Of a stretch of 64,000 nucleotides of DNA, positions 44,458 through 56,028 are shown in pieces. Within the stretch, counting starts at the first letter, position 1. Each line of letters opens with the position of its first letter. The DNA is from Dermatemys mawii. Lineage: Eukaryota; Chordata; Testudines; Dermatemydidae. The notes beneath the pieces are model-generated. The model had not been told where the DNA came from and searched no databases. It saw nothing but the letters and a program-made list of their open reading frames with translations. Both the position numbers and the translations under genes were made by a program. Where the stretch lies: the NCBI GenBank assembly GCA_007922305.1, contig ML677385.1:2564566-2628565 (forward strand), written 5' to 3'.

Positions 44458-45699
44458 ATGAATCCACAACTGCTGAGGGACATGCTGACGACTGTCGCCA
44501 GCACATCTCTGTGTGCAGTGGAGTTAATCCTTGACATGGAAGGTGACAGTGATGGGTCTGAAGACGAGCTAGAAGCAGTGAACGCGTTTGACACGAAGCT
44601 TCTTGTCTCATTAATGGACATGCTCACCGCTGTGGAACGCCGCTTCTGGGCACGGGAAACAAGCACTGACTGGTGGGATCGCATCGTCATGCAAGTCTGG
44701 GACGACGAGCAGTGTCTGCAAAACTTTCACATGAGAAAAGCCACTTTCATGGGACTGTGTGCTGAACTCGCCCCTGCCCTGAGGCGCAAGGACACCAGAT
44801 TGAGAGCTGCCCTCTCGGTGGAGAAGCGGGTGGCTATCGCGATCTGGAAGCTGGCCACCCCAGACAGCTACCGATCGGTGGCCAACCACTTTGGGGTGGG
44901 AAAGTCGACCGTTGGAGTTGTGCTGATGCAAGTGTGCAGGACCATTAATCGCATCCTGCTACAAAAAATCGTGACTCTGGGTAACGTGCACGACATCATT
45001 GCTGGCTTTGAAGAAATGGGTTTCCCTAACTGTGGAGGGGTGATAGATGAGACCGATATACCTATTCTGGCACCCAACCACCTAGCAGACGAGTACATTA
45101 ACTGAAAGAGAGACTTCTCCATGGTTCTCCAGGCGCCTGTGGATCACCGTGGGCGTTTTACTGACATTAACGCAGGCTGGTCCGGAAAGGTGCATGACGC
45201 ACGCATCTTCTGCGACACCGGCCTGTTCAAGAAGCTGCAAGCTGGGACTTTTTTCCCAGACCAGCAGATCCCCGTGGGGAAGGTTGAAATGCCCATCGTG
45301 ATTCTTGGCGACCCCACTTACCCTTTAATGCCCTGGCTCATGAAATCCTACACAGGGAGCCTGGACAGCAGCCAGGAAAGGTTCAACTACAGACTTAGCC
45401 GGTGTCGAATGACTGTGGAGTGTGCTTTTGGGCATCTCAAAGCATGCTGGCGCTGTCTGTATGGGAAGCTAGACTTGGCTGAGGGAAGTATCTCCGCGGT
45501 TATTTCCACATGCTGTGCCCTACATAATCTTTGTGAACGGAAGGGCGAACGCTTCACTCAGGCATGGTCCTTGGAGGTTCAACACCTGGAGGCCACGTAT
45601 GCACAGCCAGAGAGCAGGGCTCTTAGAGGGGCCCAATGTGAGGCTGTTAGGATCAGGGATGCCTCGAGGGAGCATTTTGAGGCTGAAAGCCAGTTCTAA
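44458..45699 (+). pseudogene. Harbinger transposase (HARBI1-like DDE nuclease) with one stop codon
   Basis: A 414-codon frame starting at ATG 44458 (MNPQLLRDML), broken only by TGA at 45103-45105, codon 216. The phase is the same on both sides. The frame is also open upstream to 44296 without an ATG. An acidic N-terminal segment (DMEGDSDGSEDELEA) is followed by a helical region and a helix-turn-helix-like YRSVANHFGVGKSTVG. The DDE catalytic core has D in GGVIDETDIPI (about 45046), D in VILGDPTYPL (about 45310), and E in MTVECAFGHLK (about 45418), with WSGKVHDARIF between. The protein normally cuts the element at its ends and joins it into TWA targets in the nucleus. The stop falls between the first and second catalytic aspartate, so no active enzyme is made unless the stop is read through. 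The host gene HARBI1 is related, but this copy lies between transposon ends. Confidence 0.93.
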
Positions 45700-45933
45700 T
45701 GAGAAGTGCAGAGGGAGGGAGGGAGGGAGAGTGCATTCTTTTAATAGGAACAAGTATTTGCTTTTCTGTAGCCACTAATAATCTACGTACAATGAATAAA
45801 AAAACATTTATTAAAAAGACAATTCATTTATTTAACAGCTAATTCGGTTTCTGAAATAAAAGATTTTGATGCATGTGAGAGGGAAGCGGGGGGAGGTGCA
45901 ATTGGGGTGGGATGGGGTCAGTCAGATATTGGA

Positions 45934-47657
45934 CTATGTCCGAATCTCTGAGTCTCCAGTGCCCTCAGAGTTGCCGTGTCCCCCGAACTCCATTTGCGGA
46001 GGGCAATAAGGCATGTTATTAGGGGTTGAGTGCAGTGGATAAGGGTCCTGGGTTTGGGGGTTGTTCGGTGAAGACAGAGGGGTTGGAGGCACCTGTGGGT
46101 GGTGATAACCAGATAGCTGATGATAGTGGCCTGGAGGGTACAGAGGGCCAGAAGGGGAAGGGTTTTGGGGCAAATGATAAAGGGGGCAGAGAGCACGGTG
46201 ATTTTCCTCCTGAAGGGTGGCAATCCGCTGCATAGTCTGCAATTGAAGCTGCAGTAATGAGAGCAGCTTATCGGTGGTTTCCTGTCGGTGAATCGCGTTC
46301 TCCTGCCGTGCCTTCTCCCTCAACTTGCTCTCGTCCTCCCTCCACCTCTGTGCAATTCGATTCTCCATTCGATTCTCCATGCCTGTTGCATTACTTGCTG
46401 TACTAGATCCTCTTTGCTCTTTCTTGGCCTCTTCCTCCGTTGCCTCAGCCTGTCAGCTGATGATAACAGCAATGGCATAGGGCTCAAGGTCGATCCTTCA
46501 CAAACAAAAAGATACACGTAACAGTGGCTCCCTTGTAAACAGCAGACAGGCCGATGATTCCCCCGCATTCCCCGTTTGCCTGTCCTGCAGAGAGCGCACA
46601 TGCAACAAGGGAGCCCCTGCCATGGTGAGTCCTCTCCAGATGCAGGGGGAATGATTGTTTCCCTGCCGTGCTATGCTGTGTCTGGGGTAGGGGAGTGCTG
46701 GGAAGTGGCGGGAGCCCTACTCTGAACATTGTCCTAACATTCTCTGTGGGTGTTTGTCCTGGAAGATATCTCGCTGCTGCGGGTGACCGAGGAAGAAAGG
46801 GAGGGGATTCTAATGAGATGCGGCTTCTGCCCAGGGCCATAGGCAGCTTGCCTCTGTGCAGCAATGCTCCCCGCACCCATCATAGCACAGTGGCGGGGAC
46901 TAGTAACCGTGACCGGGATGGGGGCCATGCTGGCTCTCCCGGGAAACCTGCGCAGGCGCATTGCAAGAGCTCTTACTGAGACCCTTGAAGAGATTACTGA
47001 TGATGATTACCGAGAGGTGATAGACTACATCAGTGCACTATTCCACATGTAGGCAAGCATGCAAGCATCCCTTTCCACCCCAAGCTGCCTGCCTTCCCCA
47101 TAGAAAAGCAGCTTTACCTCCGCAATCCGCTGCTGCGCTGCCCCCTGCAACCGCCGGACGCTGCGGCTGGCTGCCCTCCTCCTGGCTTGAGAAGAGCTCC
47201 TGGCTGCATGCGTCCAGGGACTCCTCCGCGCCCTGGGTCGCTGCCGCTGCCTCCTCCTCCTCTTCATCCTCCTCCTCACTGCCCCCTTCACTGGTGGGCT
47301 GGGAAGTGTCCATGGTGGTCGATGGAGTGACCGTAGGATCACCACCAAGTATCGCGTGCAGCTCCTTATAAAATCTGCAAGTCACTGGGGCTACCCCGGA
47401 GCGGCCGTTTGCCTCGCGGGCTTTGCGATACGCATTCCTAAGCTCCTTGACTTTTACCTGGCACTGCAGAGTGTCCCCCTCATGGCCTCTTTCCACCAAG
47501 GCCCGTGATATCTGCCCATAGGTATCATAATTCTACGGCTAGACCACAGCTGAGACCGAACAGCCTCTTCCCCCCAACAGCTGATGAGGTCCAGCACCTC
47601 GCTATTGCTCCATGCTGGGGATAGCCTATTGCGAGGAGGCATGGCACGTGGAGTCAT
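45934..47657 (-). pseudogene. Harbinger Myb/SANT-like DNA-binding partner, two exons, frameshifted
   Basis: Exon 1 (about 47657 to 47118) starts at ATG 47657 or 47642. It encodes a Myb/trihelix-like domain: AWSNSEVLDLISCWGEEAV, then in a second frame LQCQVKVKELRNAYRKAREA, followed by an acidic run (GSEEEDEEEEEAAA). A one-base loss near 47531 shifts the frame inside the domain. A donor gag/gtaaag at 47118/47117 and an acceptor tgtgaag at 46496 define an intron of about 622 bp that preserves phase. Exon 2 (46495 to 45934) has basic RLRQRRKRPRKSKEDLVQQ, a second frame change near 46390, a 12-bp in-frame duplication (MENRMENR), a coiled-coil-like LLSLLQLQLQTMQRIATLQE and a proline-rich end. Such proteins bring Harbinger transposase to the nucleus and the element ends. 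This copy is broken. Confidence 0.85.
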
Positions 47658-47879
47658 GATCAAGCAGAACGATCACCTGCAAGGATTCCCTGAGAGCACG
47701 CCATGCTTGGCTGGAGCAAACAGGAAGGGGATTTTCAAATTTCCCTGGAAATTTAAAGGGCGGGTCTGACGTGTGGTCACCAGACGACAGGACAAAAGAG
47801 TTTACAAGTGATGATCAGAGTGGCTCGAATGGGAATTATAGGACGGGCTGGAGGCCAATTAATGCGCAGTGGATGTCCA

Positions 47880-48064
47880 CATTCTTGCTATAGCGCTACA
47901 GCAGCTGAGCTACAGCCCTTATTCCCCGTGCGGAGGTGGATTACCAGGAGCGCTATAACTCCACGGTTATAGCGCTCTATGTGCCTTGCCAGTGTGGACG
48001 GGTAGGAGGTTATAGCGCTCCTGGGGGCTTTATAGCACTATAAAGTGCCAGTGTAACCAAGGCC
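47880..48064 (-). promoter_or_regulatory. Right TIR and subterminal motif array of the Harbinger element
   Basis: The motif tatagcgct occurs at about 47890, 47969 and 48011, and tatagcact at 48031. The stretch gagcgctataactcc and ggttatagcgctc forms a short palindrome. The block ggaggtggattaccaggagc also occurs in the MITE at 11514-11796. Confidence 0.6.
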
Positions 48065-49330
48065 TAAACTACCCTTGTAGTTAGGAGGATTTTCCTAATG
48101 TCTAACTTAAATCTCTCTGGCTGCAGATTAAGACCATTGCTTCTTGTTCTATCCTTCAGTGGAAATAGAGAACAATTGACCATAGTCTTTATAACAGCCC
48201 TTAACATATCTGAAGATTGTTATCAGGTCCCCCTTAATCTTCTTTCCTCAAGATTAAACAAAGATTAAACATGCCCCCCACTTTTTAAACTTTCCTCATA
48301 GGTCAGCTTTTCTAAATCATTTTTGTGGCTCTCTTTTGGGCTCTTGCTAATTTGCTCACTTCTTTCCTAAGGTATGGTGCCCAGAATTGGAAACAATAGT
48401 CCAGTTGAGGCCTCACCGGTGCAAAGTAGAGCAGAAAAATTACTTCCCATGTCTTGCCCTATGACACTCCTATTCATATACCCCAGAATGACATTAGCCT
48501 TTTTCACAACTCCATCACATTGTTGACTCATATTCTATTTATGGGCTTAAGACTAGCAGCCTAGTCTTATTCTATTTATGATCCACTTTAGTCCTCAGAT
48601 CCTTTTCAGCAGCTTTACCAAGACAGTTAGTCCCCATTTTTTAGCTGTGTTTGATTTTTCCTTCTTAAGTGAAGTACTTTGCACGTGTCGTTACTGAATT
48701 TCCTCTTATTGAATTCAGACTAATTCTCCAGTTTGTCCAGATCATTTTGAATTCCAATCCTGTCCTCCAAAGTTGTTGAAATCCTTCTAGCTTGCTGTCC
48801 ATGAATTTCATAAGCACACTCTCCATGCTATTATCCAAGTCATCAATGAAAATACTGAATAGTTGAGTTGAAATGAAACCCAGGACTTCCTCCTGCAGAT
48901 AAGCCCTCCCAGTCTGAGAGTGAACCATTGATAACTATTCTCTGAGTACGGTCTTTCAACCAACTGTGCACCCAATTCCATTAATTTCATGTAGACCCTA
49001 TTTCCCTAGTTTGCTTATGAGAATGTCAGAGGGGACAGTTTCTAAAGACTTACTAAAATCAAGATATATCACATCAACTGTTTTCTCCCTATATGTTAGG
49101 CCAGTAACCCTGACAAAAAAGGAAATAGGATGGTTTTGCATGATTTGTTCTTGACAAACCCATGCTGGCTATTCCTTATAATCCTATTATCTTCTAGGTG
49201 CTTTCAAATTGTTAGTGTAATAATTTCTTACAGTATATTTCAGTATTGAAATTAGACTGACTGGTCTATAATTCCCAGGGCCAAAATTAATGGGTAGCTA
49301 ATACCATCAGACTAATGTGTCTTGTAGCAG
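48065..49330 (-). mobile_element. CR1 LINE, continuation after the Harbinger insertion, minus strand
   Basis: It resumes with aactacccttgtagttagga at 48068 and runs through the CR1 tail into decayed RT coding sequence. At about 49030-49160 the reverse complement of aaaatcaagatatatcacat and gttcttgacaaacccatgct corresponds to the region around the RT catalytic blocks. A short frame at 48665-48928 is a remnant of the C-terminal part. Stops are frequent, so no protein is possible. Confidence 0.85.
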
Positions 49331-49489
49331 AGATTTGTTTTTAATTCTCTGAGATGTTATAAAAATCGTTAAGCTTGTAAAGAACATCCCAGAAACACTC
49401 TTCAACCTAGAGCCTATTCTCTATTTAGTGGGAGAGATGTGCTGAGTTGTACTTCAGAATGGTTATATGTTGCTTTATAGCAATAATGG
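49331..49489. other. Short unassigned interval
   Basis: Nothing is recognised between the CR1 and MIR copies. Confidence 0.3.
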
Positions 49490-49880
49490 AAGGATGGCTT
49501 TGTGCTTAAGGCACTAAACCAAGACTCAGGAGTTCTGGGTTCAGTTCCAAGTTCTATCACAAGCTTCTACCACACCCTGAACCCCTCATCCTCAGCTCCA
49601 TTGCATCGCTGGCATCAACAATCTTCTTCAACAGGGTCACCAGAAAAAAAGTTGAAAAAAACACTGCGCTATGACATTGAACAAGTCACTTTAGCTCTCC
49701 AGTGCCTCAGTTCACCAGATGTAAAATGCAAATAATAATGCTCCCTTTGTCTTGTTTATTTAGATTGTAAATTCTGCAGAGTAGAGAGTTCCTCACTATC
49801 TGTCTGTGCAGTGCCTAGCACCTTGGAGTGTGGATCTTGGCCTGGGGTCTGTTGATGGTATAATAATACAAATAATTAAT
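49490..49880 (+). mobile_element. MIR (CORE-SINE), plus strand, interrupted
   Basis: MIR 5' part: gtgcttaaggcactaaacca, ctcaggagttctgggttcag. About 100 bp of other sequence follows (49565-49665), then the core: gaacaagtcactttagctct, gcctcagttcaccagatgta, and a tail ctgtgcagtgcctagcacct. Confidence 0.8.
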
Positions 49881-49984
49881 AACAGGACCCAATGATCTAG
49901 TGATTTAGGTTAAGGCCCACGCCCATCATGGTTAAGGCCATGCCCCTCTATCCTCTCTGGCCTTTTAAGCACTGTTGGTTTAAC

Positions 49985-50816
49985 TAGGGTTGCCAGACGT
50001 CCAGTTTTTGACCGGAATGCCCTGTTGAAAAGGGACCCTGGTGGCTCCGGTCAGCACCGCTGACTAGGCTGCTAAAAGTCCACTGAGCAGCGTAGAGGTG
50101 CTAAGGCAGGCTCCCTGATTGTCCTGGATCTGCATGGCTCTGCAGCTCACAGTGGCTGTGAACCGCAGCCAATGGGAGCTGCAGAGCTGGCACTTGTGGG
50201 CACAGGCAGAGTGCAGAGCTCACTGGCCCCTCTGCCTAGGTGCCGGACATACCTTAGGTGGCTCCTGGAAGCCGCTGGCAAGTGCCACCTGGCTGGATCC
50301 CGCACCCCCCACTCCCTCCCACACCTCAACTCCCTACTCCAGGTCAGAACCTCCTCCCACACCCTAACTTCCTCCCAGAGCCCACACCCCAACCCCCTGC
50401 CTCAGCCCTGAGCCCCTCCCATACTCCAAACACCTCCACCGCAGCCCAGATCCCCCTCCTGTACCCCAAACCTCTCATTCCCAGCCCAGAGCCCACACTC
50501 CCAGCTGCAGCCTGCACCCCAACCTCCTATTTCTGCCCAGAGCCCCCTCCGTCACCCTTAACCCCTCATTTCTGGATGCACCTCAGAGTTCACACCCCCA
50601 GCCGGAGCCCTCACCCGCTCCCACACCCCTACCCAACCCACTGCCCCAGCCTGGTGAAAGTGAGGGATGGAGGAAGTGAGTAAGCCTCAGAGGGAGGGGA
50701 GATGGAGTGAGCAGGGGTGAGGCCTCAGAGAAGGGGAAGAGCAGGGGTGGAGCTTCAAGGGAGGGGGCCAGGGCAAGTGTGTTCAGTTTTGTGTGATTAG
50801 AAAGTTGGCAACCCTA
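49985..50816. mobile_element. Non-autonomous hAT transposon, 832 bp
   Basis: It starts tagggttgccagacgtcc and ends gttggcaaccct with a final a, an 11-bp inverted repeat. Flanks ggtttaac and attctaac agree at 5 of 8. The interior has gccaatgggagctgcagagc and a long C-rich degenerate tandem section (50290-50640), source of several proline-rich chance frames. No transposase is present. Confidence 0.7.
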
Positions 50817-51868
50817 ATTCTAACTATACCAAACACCTAAAATAAAAGCATTTCAGAGGGACTCCTCTATCTAGGTAACCTTTTAAACTATTTTTAAAAA
50901 TCCTGTTCTTACACTTGTTAATTTCATGGGTGAATTTAATACTCTTCAATGTAACAAATATTCAATTTGTCTATAGCAGTCGGGCTTCCTCATGCATAGC
51001 ACTGACCTGCAACGGCCCTGCTCTTTCAGTCCCAGGCCTCATTTGAACAGAGTGTTAGTCCTGTCAAATTGTGTGGTGGTTTTGTGATGTGTGAGTATCT
51101 GTTAGGGTCTTTCCTCCCCGCCCCCCCCCCCCCGCATCCCCCAACATAGTATAGTGCCATCTGCTGGAATAGTACAGGGACCACCATCAGAAAAAACAAA
51201 AGAAGGCTCTCCACCAGGTACCATGAACCATTCCAGTGACTGGCACAGAGTTTAAAATCTCTTAACAGTAGGACCACATCCTTTTAAATTATTCCTGCCT
51301 GCTGCATCTGTCTAACTCATCACAGGAAGGAACAGTGATTTGTATGTGAATCAAAGTTGGAAAGGAACAATAAACTGCAAATGACAAGTAAATCAGGAGC
51401 TAATTCTCTATTACTGTATAAATGAGGGTAGTCGGTCTTTGTAGTTATATGCAGGAAAATGCAAAACATATTGTAGTTCCAAAGGTGCAGACTGGTAAGG
51501 ATGTCGTTTCTGGTTTTTGTACTGTCAGAAGAGATCTAACAGACTGACTCTTTCTTTTTTTATTTCTCCAATATTTCTGCTGCCATTAAGCAAATAAGAA
51601 AAAGATGGGAAATTTTACAGGGACAGTGCCAAGGATGACCAGCCAAAATTTTTACCTCTCAAATGATTTAAAAGAATTATACAAATGTATCTACTCAAAA
51701 CAATTTTCAAAATTTTTAAACACATTTTTTCCTCATTTTTGTTTGGAAACCTGAAACCACCACCAACAGTAGTTTCTTTACTGACAAGCACTGAAAACAG
51801 TCTTCCTTTGACTCATTCATTTCCCTCCCAAAACTAAGCAAGAAGTTTATGAGAAGTGAGGAGGGAGG
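50817..51868. other. Non-coding stretch with poly-C run
   Basis: A C-rich homopolymer (cgcccccccccccccccgc) is at about 51119-51135. No gene is seen. Confidence 0.4.
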
Positions 51869-53145
51869 TGTGACAGGTTCCCCCCTGGAGTGCCACATGG
51901 AACTGAGGTACCATTGAGCACCAGCCTGGACTCCCTCTCACACTGTGCTACTGTGACAAGCTGCAAAGCCCTCCAGCCTGCACTTTTACCAGCATGCATA
52001 CAGTTAGGGACACACCCAGCTTCAGTTACATGCAGGTTCTCTGACTAGCCCCTGCATAGGAAGGTTACAGCTAAAGGAACTCCCAGCTCTTCAGGCACCC
52101 ACCCCACCTCTGAAGTACAAACCCAACATTATACCGTCTTGTGCTTCAGAGGGAATGGTACAGCATAAGCTCATAAAATTCACACATACACACACCCCGC
52201 AATGTGGAGAGGAATATGCAACAGCCTGTTGTCCCTGAACTAGGATTCCCATACACTTCAATCCAACTCACTGGTTTAGATAAAGCAAAAAACAAGTTAA
52301 TTAACTACAAACAATAGATTTTAAGTTATTATGAGTGATAGAAAACAGATCAAAGCAGATTATTTTGTAAATAAACAAAAAGTCAAACTAAGTTTAATAT
52401 ACTAAATAGATTGGATATGAATAGCAGATTCTCACCCTAAGAGATGATACAAGCAGGCTGAAGATTCTTAAGGGGCAAGCTGTACTTGCTTTACAGCTTG
52501 GAATCCCCAGGTCTTTCACACACAGGTTTTAATCCTTTAAGCCTGGGTCCAGCACTTCCCTCAGTTCAGTCTTTGTTCCTCAGGTGTTTTCAGGAGTCTT
52601 TGTGTGGGGGGAGTGAAGAACCCCAGATTATGTCACTCCCTGCCTTATATAGGTTTTGCATATGGCAGGAATACTTTGTTCCAAAGCCTGGTTCCCAGAC
52701 CAGTCTTTGGAAAGATACAAACATTCCAAGATGGAGTTTAGAAACATGTGGTTTCATCACAAGTCCTGGTAGGGTCATAGCAATCATTACTTGGAGGCTG
52801 TCTGTAGCATGTTCAGGAAGACTTCCCAGCAGCTACTCCTAAGGCCTGTTGTTTTTTTTCCCTAATGGTCCATTGTCCTGAACAGGCTCTTCCCCATCCA
52901 CAATCTAGACTGAACGCATCTGGTCTAGTGAGTGTTATTCAGGTGTAATTACATTTGAAATTCAGATACATAGTCAGTATTCATAACTTCAGATACAAAC
53001 ATGATGCACGCATACAAATAGGATAATCATATTCAGGAAGTCATAACTTTTCCAATGACACCACACATGACTTCTCTTGCATAAAATACCTTATAATTAT
53101 GTCAATCATAATATCACTGCGAAGGATATGAGGTGCAGGGTCACA
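51869..53145 (-). mobile_element. Long solo LTR, about 1,277 bp, minus orientation
   Basis: On the minus strand it begins tgtgaccctgcacctcat at 53145 and ends gggggaacctgtcaca at 51869, giving TG...CA ends with inverted tgtgac. Flanks gagg and aagg agree at 3 of 4. A TATA box (cctatataaggcaggg, minus strand) lies at about 52640-52656. No retroviral genes adjoin it. It probably derives from an endogenous retrovirus or related LTR element, and it differs in sequence from the 665-bp LTR family. Confidence 0.75.
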
Positions 53146-55080
53146 AAGGAACAATTCAAAAAACAAAACAAGAAAGTATTATGCTATTCAAGATGTGGGC
53201 ATGCCTTATTGAATAACTGTGACCATATTAGTCACTTTTGTCCTTATTTCCTCCTCTTCACTCCTCACTTTTATCATATCATAGTTAGACGGCAAAACCC
53301 TTTATGGGCAGAGGATGCATCTTTGCTTGCTTTAAAGGCACCTATTTCACTTTGGAGTGCTTGAAGTAAATAAATATTTAATCATAACAATAGCAGTTGC
53401 TAGGCATAATCCAGCCTGTCTGGGTGGTAGCTAGCACAGTTCTCCAAAGGACAGTTATTTGGATTAAACCTTTTCATTTTTCAGTCAACTTTTGGCAAAT
53501 GTCTGTCTGGATACTTGCTGGCCCCTTTGTATTTGTAAATCTAAAGTATTGTCATCCTTACACCTGCAGAATGAGAGAGCCCATTAAAGCCCCTGAACAG
53601 AAAAGCCTCTCAATGGAGCTGGATTCTGGGCATTTTTGGCATGCCATTGCCAGTAAGGTATTTATATGCCTTAGAAAGACATTATGCTTCCTCTTATGAC
53701 AACTATTGTTCTTTGTTTGAATATCTGAAATAGTTCCATATCAAATGGGCAATGAGGTCATGGTGGAATGTCGAAACACTTTGTTCATTTGAGGTTTGGG
53801 GAGTTTTTGTAGCCTGTTCCAATTTCTGGTTCTCATTACTCGGTTGCTTTTATAGGGTTGGTAGCCAGAGGAATTTAACCTTGTGTTGGGTCATACAGTT
53901 GTGTACTGACTTTTTTATAATAGCTTTGAAGTTACTGCTAAAAGCAAAACTTTTGCAGGATGACATTACTCTATATGGTAGCTATGGAGGTTGGATGGTT
54001 AAAAATAAAATGCTCAGAACTGGAACCTAGAAGTGGAGCTCAGTCATGAACAAGGTTCTCAGACAAGGAAAGACAAATTTTCTAGATTCACAATTCTCTT
54101 CCCCTTTCCTCCCAGCAGGCATAAGCTGGGAGAGATGCAGAAGCAGCTTGCGTAAATGGCACTTTCAGGCCAAGTGCACAGTGGAATAATATAGGAGGAT
54201 TAGGTATAGAGTGTTTCAAAATAGGGACTTGGAAGAGACACAGGAAAAAAGACTACTTGGGCCTAGAATATACTAAGGGGGAAACAATATGGTTTATTGA
54301 AGACTGACACTCAGAACTTGGGGGTTCCGGTCCTGATTCAGCCACTGAATTGTGGTGACACCTGTGATGAGTGACTTAACTAGAGCTGAGTGAATAATTG
54401 GCAATTAATAATTTATTCAATTAATTTTAGAACATTTCTCTTTTCACAAGCTCTTTGGGAGAAGATCAGACTTACTAACTAGTCAAAATTGTTCACACAT
54501 TTCTTCACTGAATAATTTTTGGTCTGCAGATCAGTTGCAAACAATTCATTGCTAATTCTTGTAGTCTTCATGGGTTAGTGAGTTACTGAAGTCACGCAGT
54601 CTTGTGTTCTCTGATTGGATGACCCCTGTGACTATACATTTTGTATTCAGATATACAATTTGAGATTAATGTTCAGTTAAGAGCAGGACATTTGAGACTA
54701 AAACTGACTTTTCATGAATATTTATGCTGGTATTCCTCACCCCCATGAACATTTCTTGAATATAGTCACGGAGCCGTTACAAAGAAGGGGGTGAAGTGGG
54801 GAGCTATGCCACTTCTATCAGCTCTATATCAACTGAGAATTCCCCAAAAATTCCCACTGGGGTGGGGAGAATCCTCTGGCAAGTTCAAGGCCATTTTGTG
54901 CAGTTTACGCAGTGTGCAGTAGCCTAAATGAACCAGAGAATCCAGCTCACTCTAACTTTACCCACAAAAGAATGATGAGACCTGTTTTCTTGGCAGAAAA
55001 CCAGATCTGAAGTTCTCACTGTGCTATACGATCTCTTTGGGCTGTGATCACTTCATTTCTCAAGTAGCTTGATTCCTAAA
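53146..55080. other. Non-coding stretch with a MIR remnant
   Basis: A plus-strand MIR-like remnant lies at about 54300-54385 (gacactcagaacttgggggt, gatgagtgacttaacta). No other repeat or gene is recognised. Confidence 0.4.
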
Positions 55081-55335
55081 TCTCTTGTCTTGTGCCCAAC
55101 AACAGGCCAGAGAGCTGGATAGGCAGCATTCTTGGGCTTTGGAAAGAAGTTTTACACAGGGTCAGGCTGGGTCAATTCAGGGACAGGAGACCTCCAAAAG
55201 AAACTCAGGTGCTGCTGCAGTAGGAAGTGGTGTTGGCGGTTCAGTAAGTGGCATTCTTCCCTCTGAATCAGTTATGAACCAACGTCACAGTGTCACATTA
55301 GGGGGTACAGGAGACAGAAAGCTGAATCCCTGACT
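55081..55335. repeat. Probable old interspersed repeat, unclassified
   Basis: Contains aactcaggtgctgctgcagt, aggaagtggtgttggcggtt and cattcttccctctgaatcag, wording I associate with old dispersed repeats of sauropsid genomes, but I cannot name the family. The 82-codon frame over it is not considered real. Confidence 0.35.
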
Positions 55336-56028
55336 ACAGCGCTATAACCCAGGCACAGCTGGGTTTGTGATGCTGTTTGGGAAATTAACCCTGCCATTCA
55401 GGGTGAGAAGCGGTAAACTAACCCCTTCAGATTCACTGGAGGTTGAGACAGGCACCAGCTTCCTCCTTGCCCTGGGGGTGCTCTGCCCCAGGCATTGCTC
55501 CCATTCCCATCGCTTCCACCAAAACCCCACGCCTCCTCTTCCCACCCAATTCCACCTCTCCCCTGCCCCCCCACAACACCTTCTGCACACCACAGAACAG
55601 CTGATCCCAGCAGGTGGGAAGTGCTGGAGGGAGAGGAAGGAGTTGGCTGCCTGTGGGTGCTAAGCACCTGCTAATTTTTTCCATGGGTGCTCCAGTCCTG
55701 GAACACCCCTGGAGTCGGTGCCTATGGATTGAGATTGAAAACTGAAGTGCCAGGAGACTGGGAGGAAAAACAGAGGGGTAGAAGCCTGGGAAGGGTTGAC
55801 CAGAAAGAGACAGGAGACCAGACTTGATATGGACTCGGTGTTTGTGTTGGGAATTGTGGGAGGAAGCATAGGAGCATGTTGCAAGTCTCTTGGTCTCATA
55901 ATTGGGGAGATCTGTGGTGGTCAGAGCATCCCAAGAATGATGGGACGGAGGCTGGGATGGATGAGTACAGAGGACAGAATATGGAAGTGTGGTGCCAGGG
56001 ACATGGGGAGAGATGGAAGGGTGTAAAG
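55336..56028. mobile_element. Probable truncated hAT-type MITE and unassigned DNA
   Basis: At 55655-55730 the sequence gggtgctaagcacctgctaa, tccatgggtgctccagtcct and ggagtcggtgcctatgg resembles the end of a common turtle hAT MITE with termini like cataggc(a/g)ccgactcc. The left terminus is not identified. Frames of up to 214 codons on the minus strand run through C-rich repeat DNA and are not genes. Confidence 0.45.

Larger units (their letters stand above)
44089..48064. mobile_element. PIF/Harbinger DNA transposon, nearly complete, 3,976 bp
   Basis: The left end ggccatggttacacttacag and right end gccagtgtaaccaaggcc form terminal inverted repeats. The left flank is tta; the right flank is taa where the CR1 host sequence predicts tta, so a 3-bp TWA duplication with one substitution fits. 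Inside are a plus-strand DDE transposase and a minus-strand two-exon Myb/SANT-like gene in convergent order, with aataaa signals for both strands between them (about 45796-45860). Repeated tatagcgct or tatagcact motifs fill both subterminal regions. Only a few point defects separate it from a complete two-gene Harbinger. Confidence 0.93.

Noticed and set aside
44296..45699. Possible host HARBI1 gene
   Set aside because: The frame lies between transposon TIRs inside a CR1 and next to its Myb-like partner, so it is a mobile copy rather than the single-copy host gene.
50119..50683. Proline-rich overlapping frames
   Set aside because: They lie inside a hAT element's degenerate C-rich repeats.
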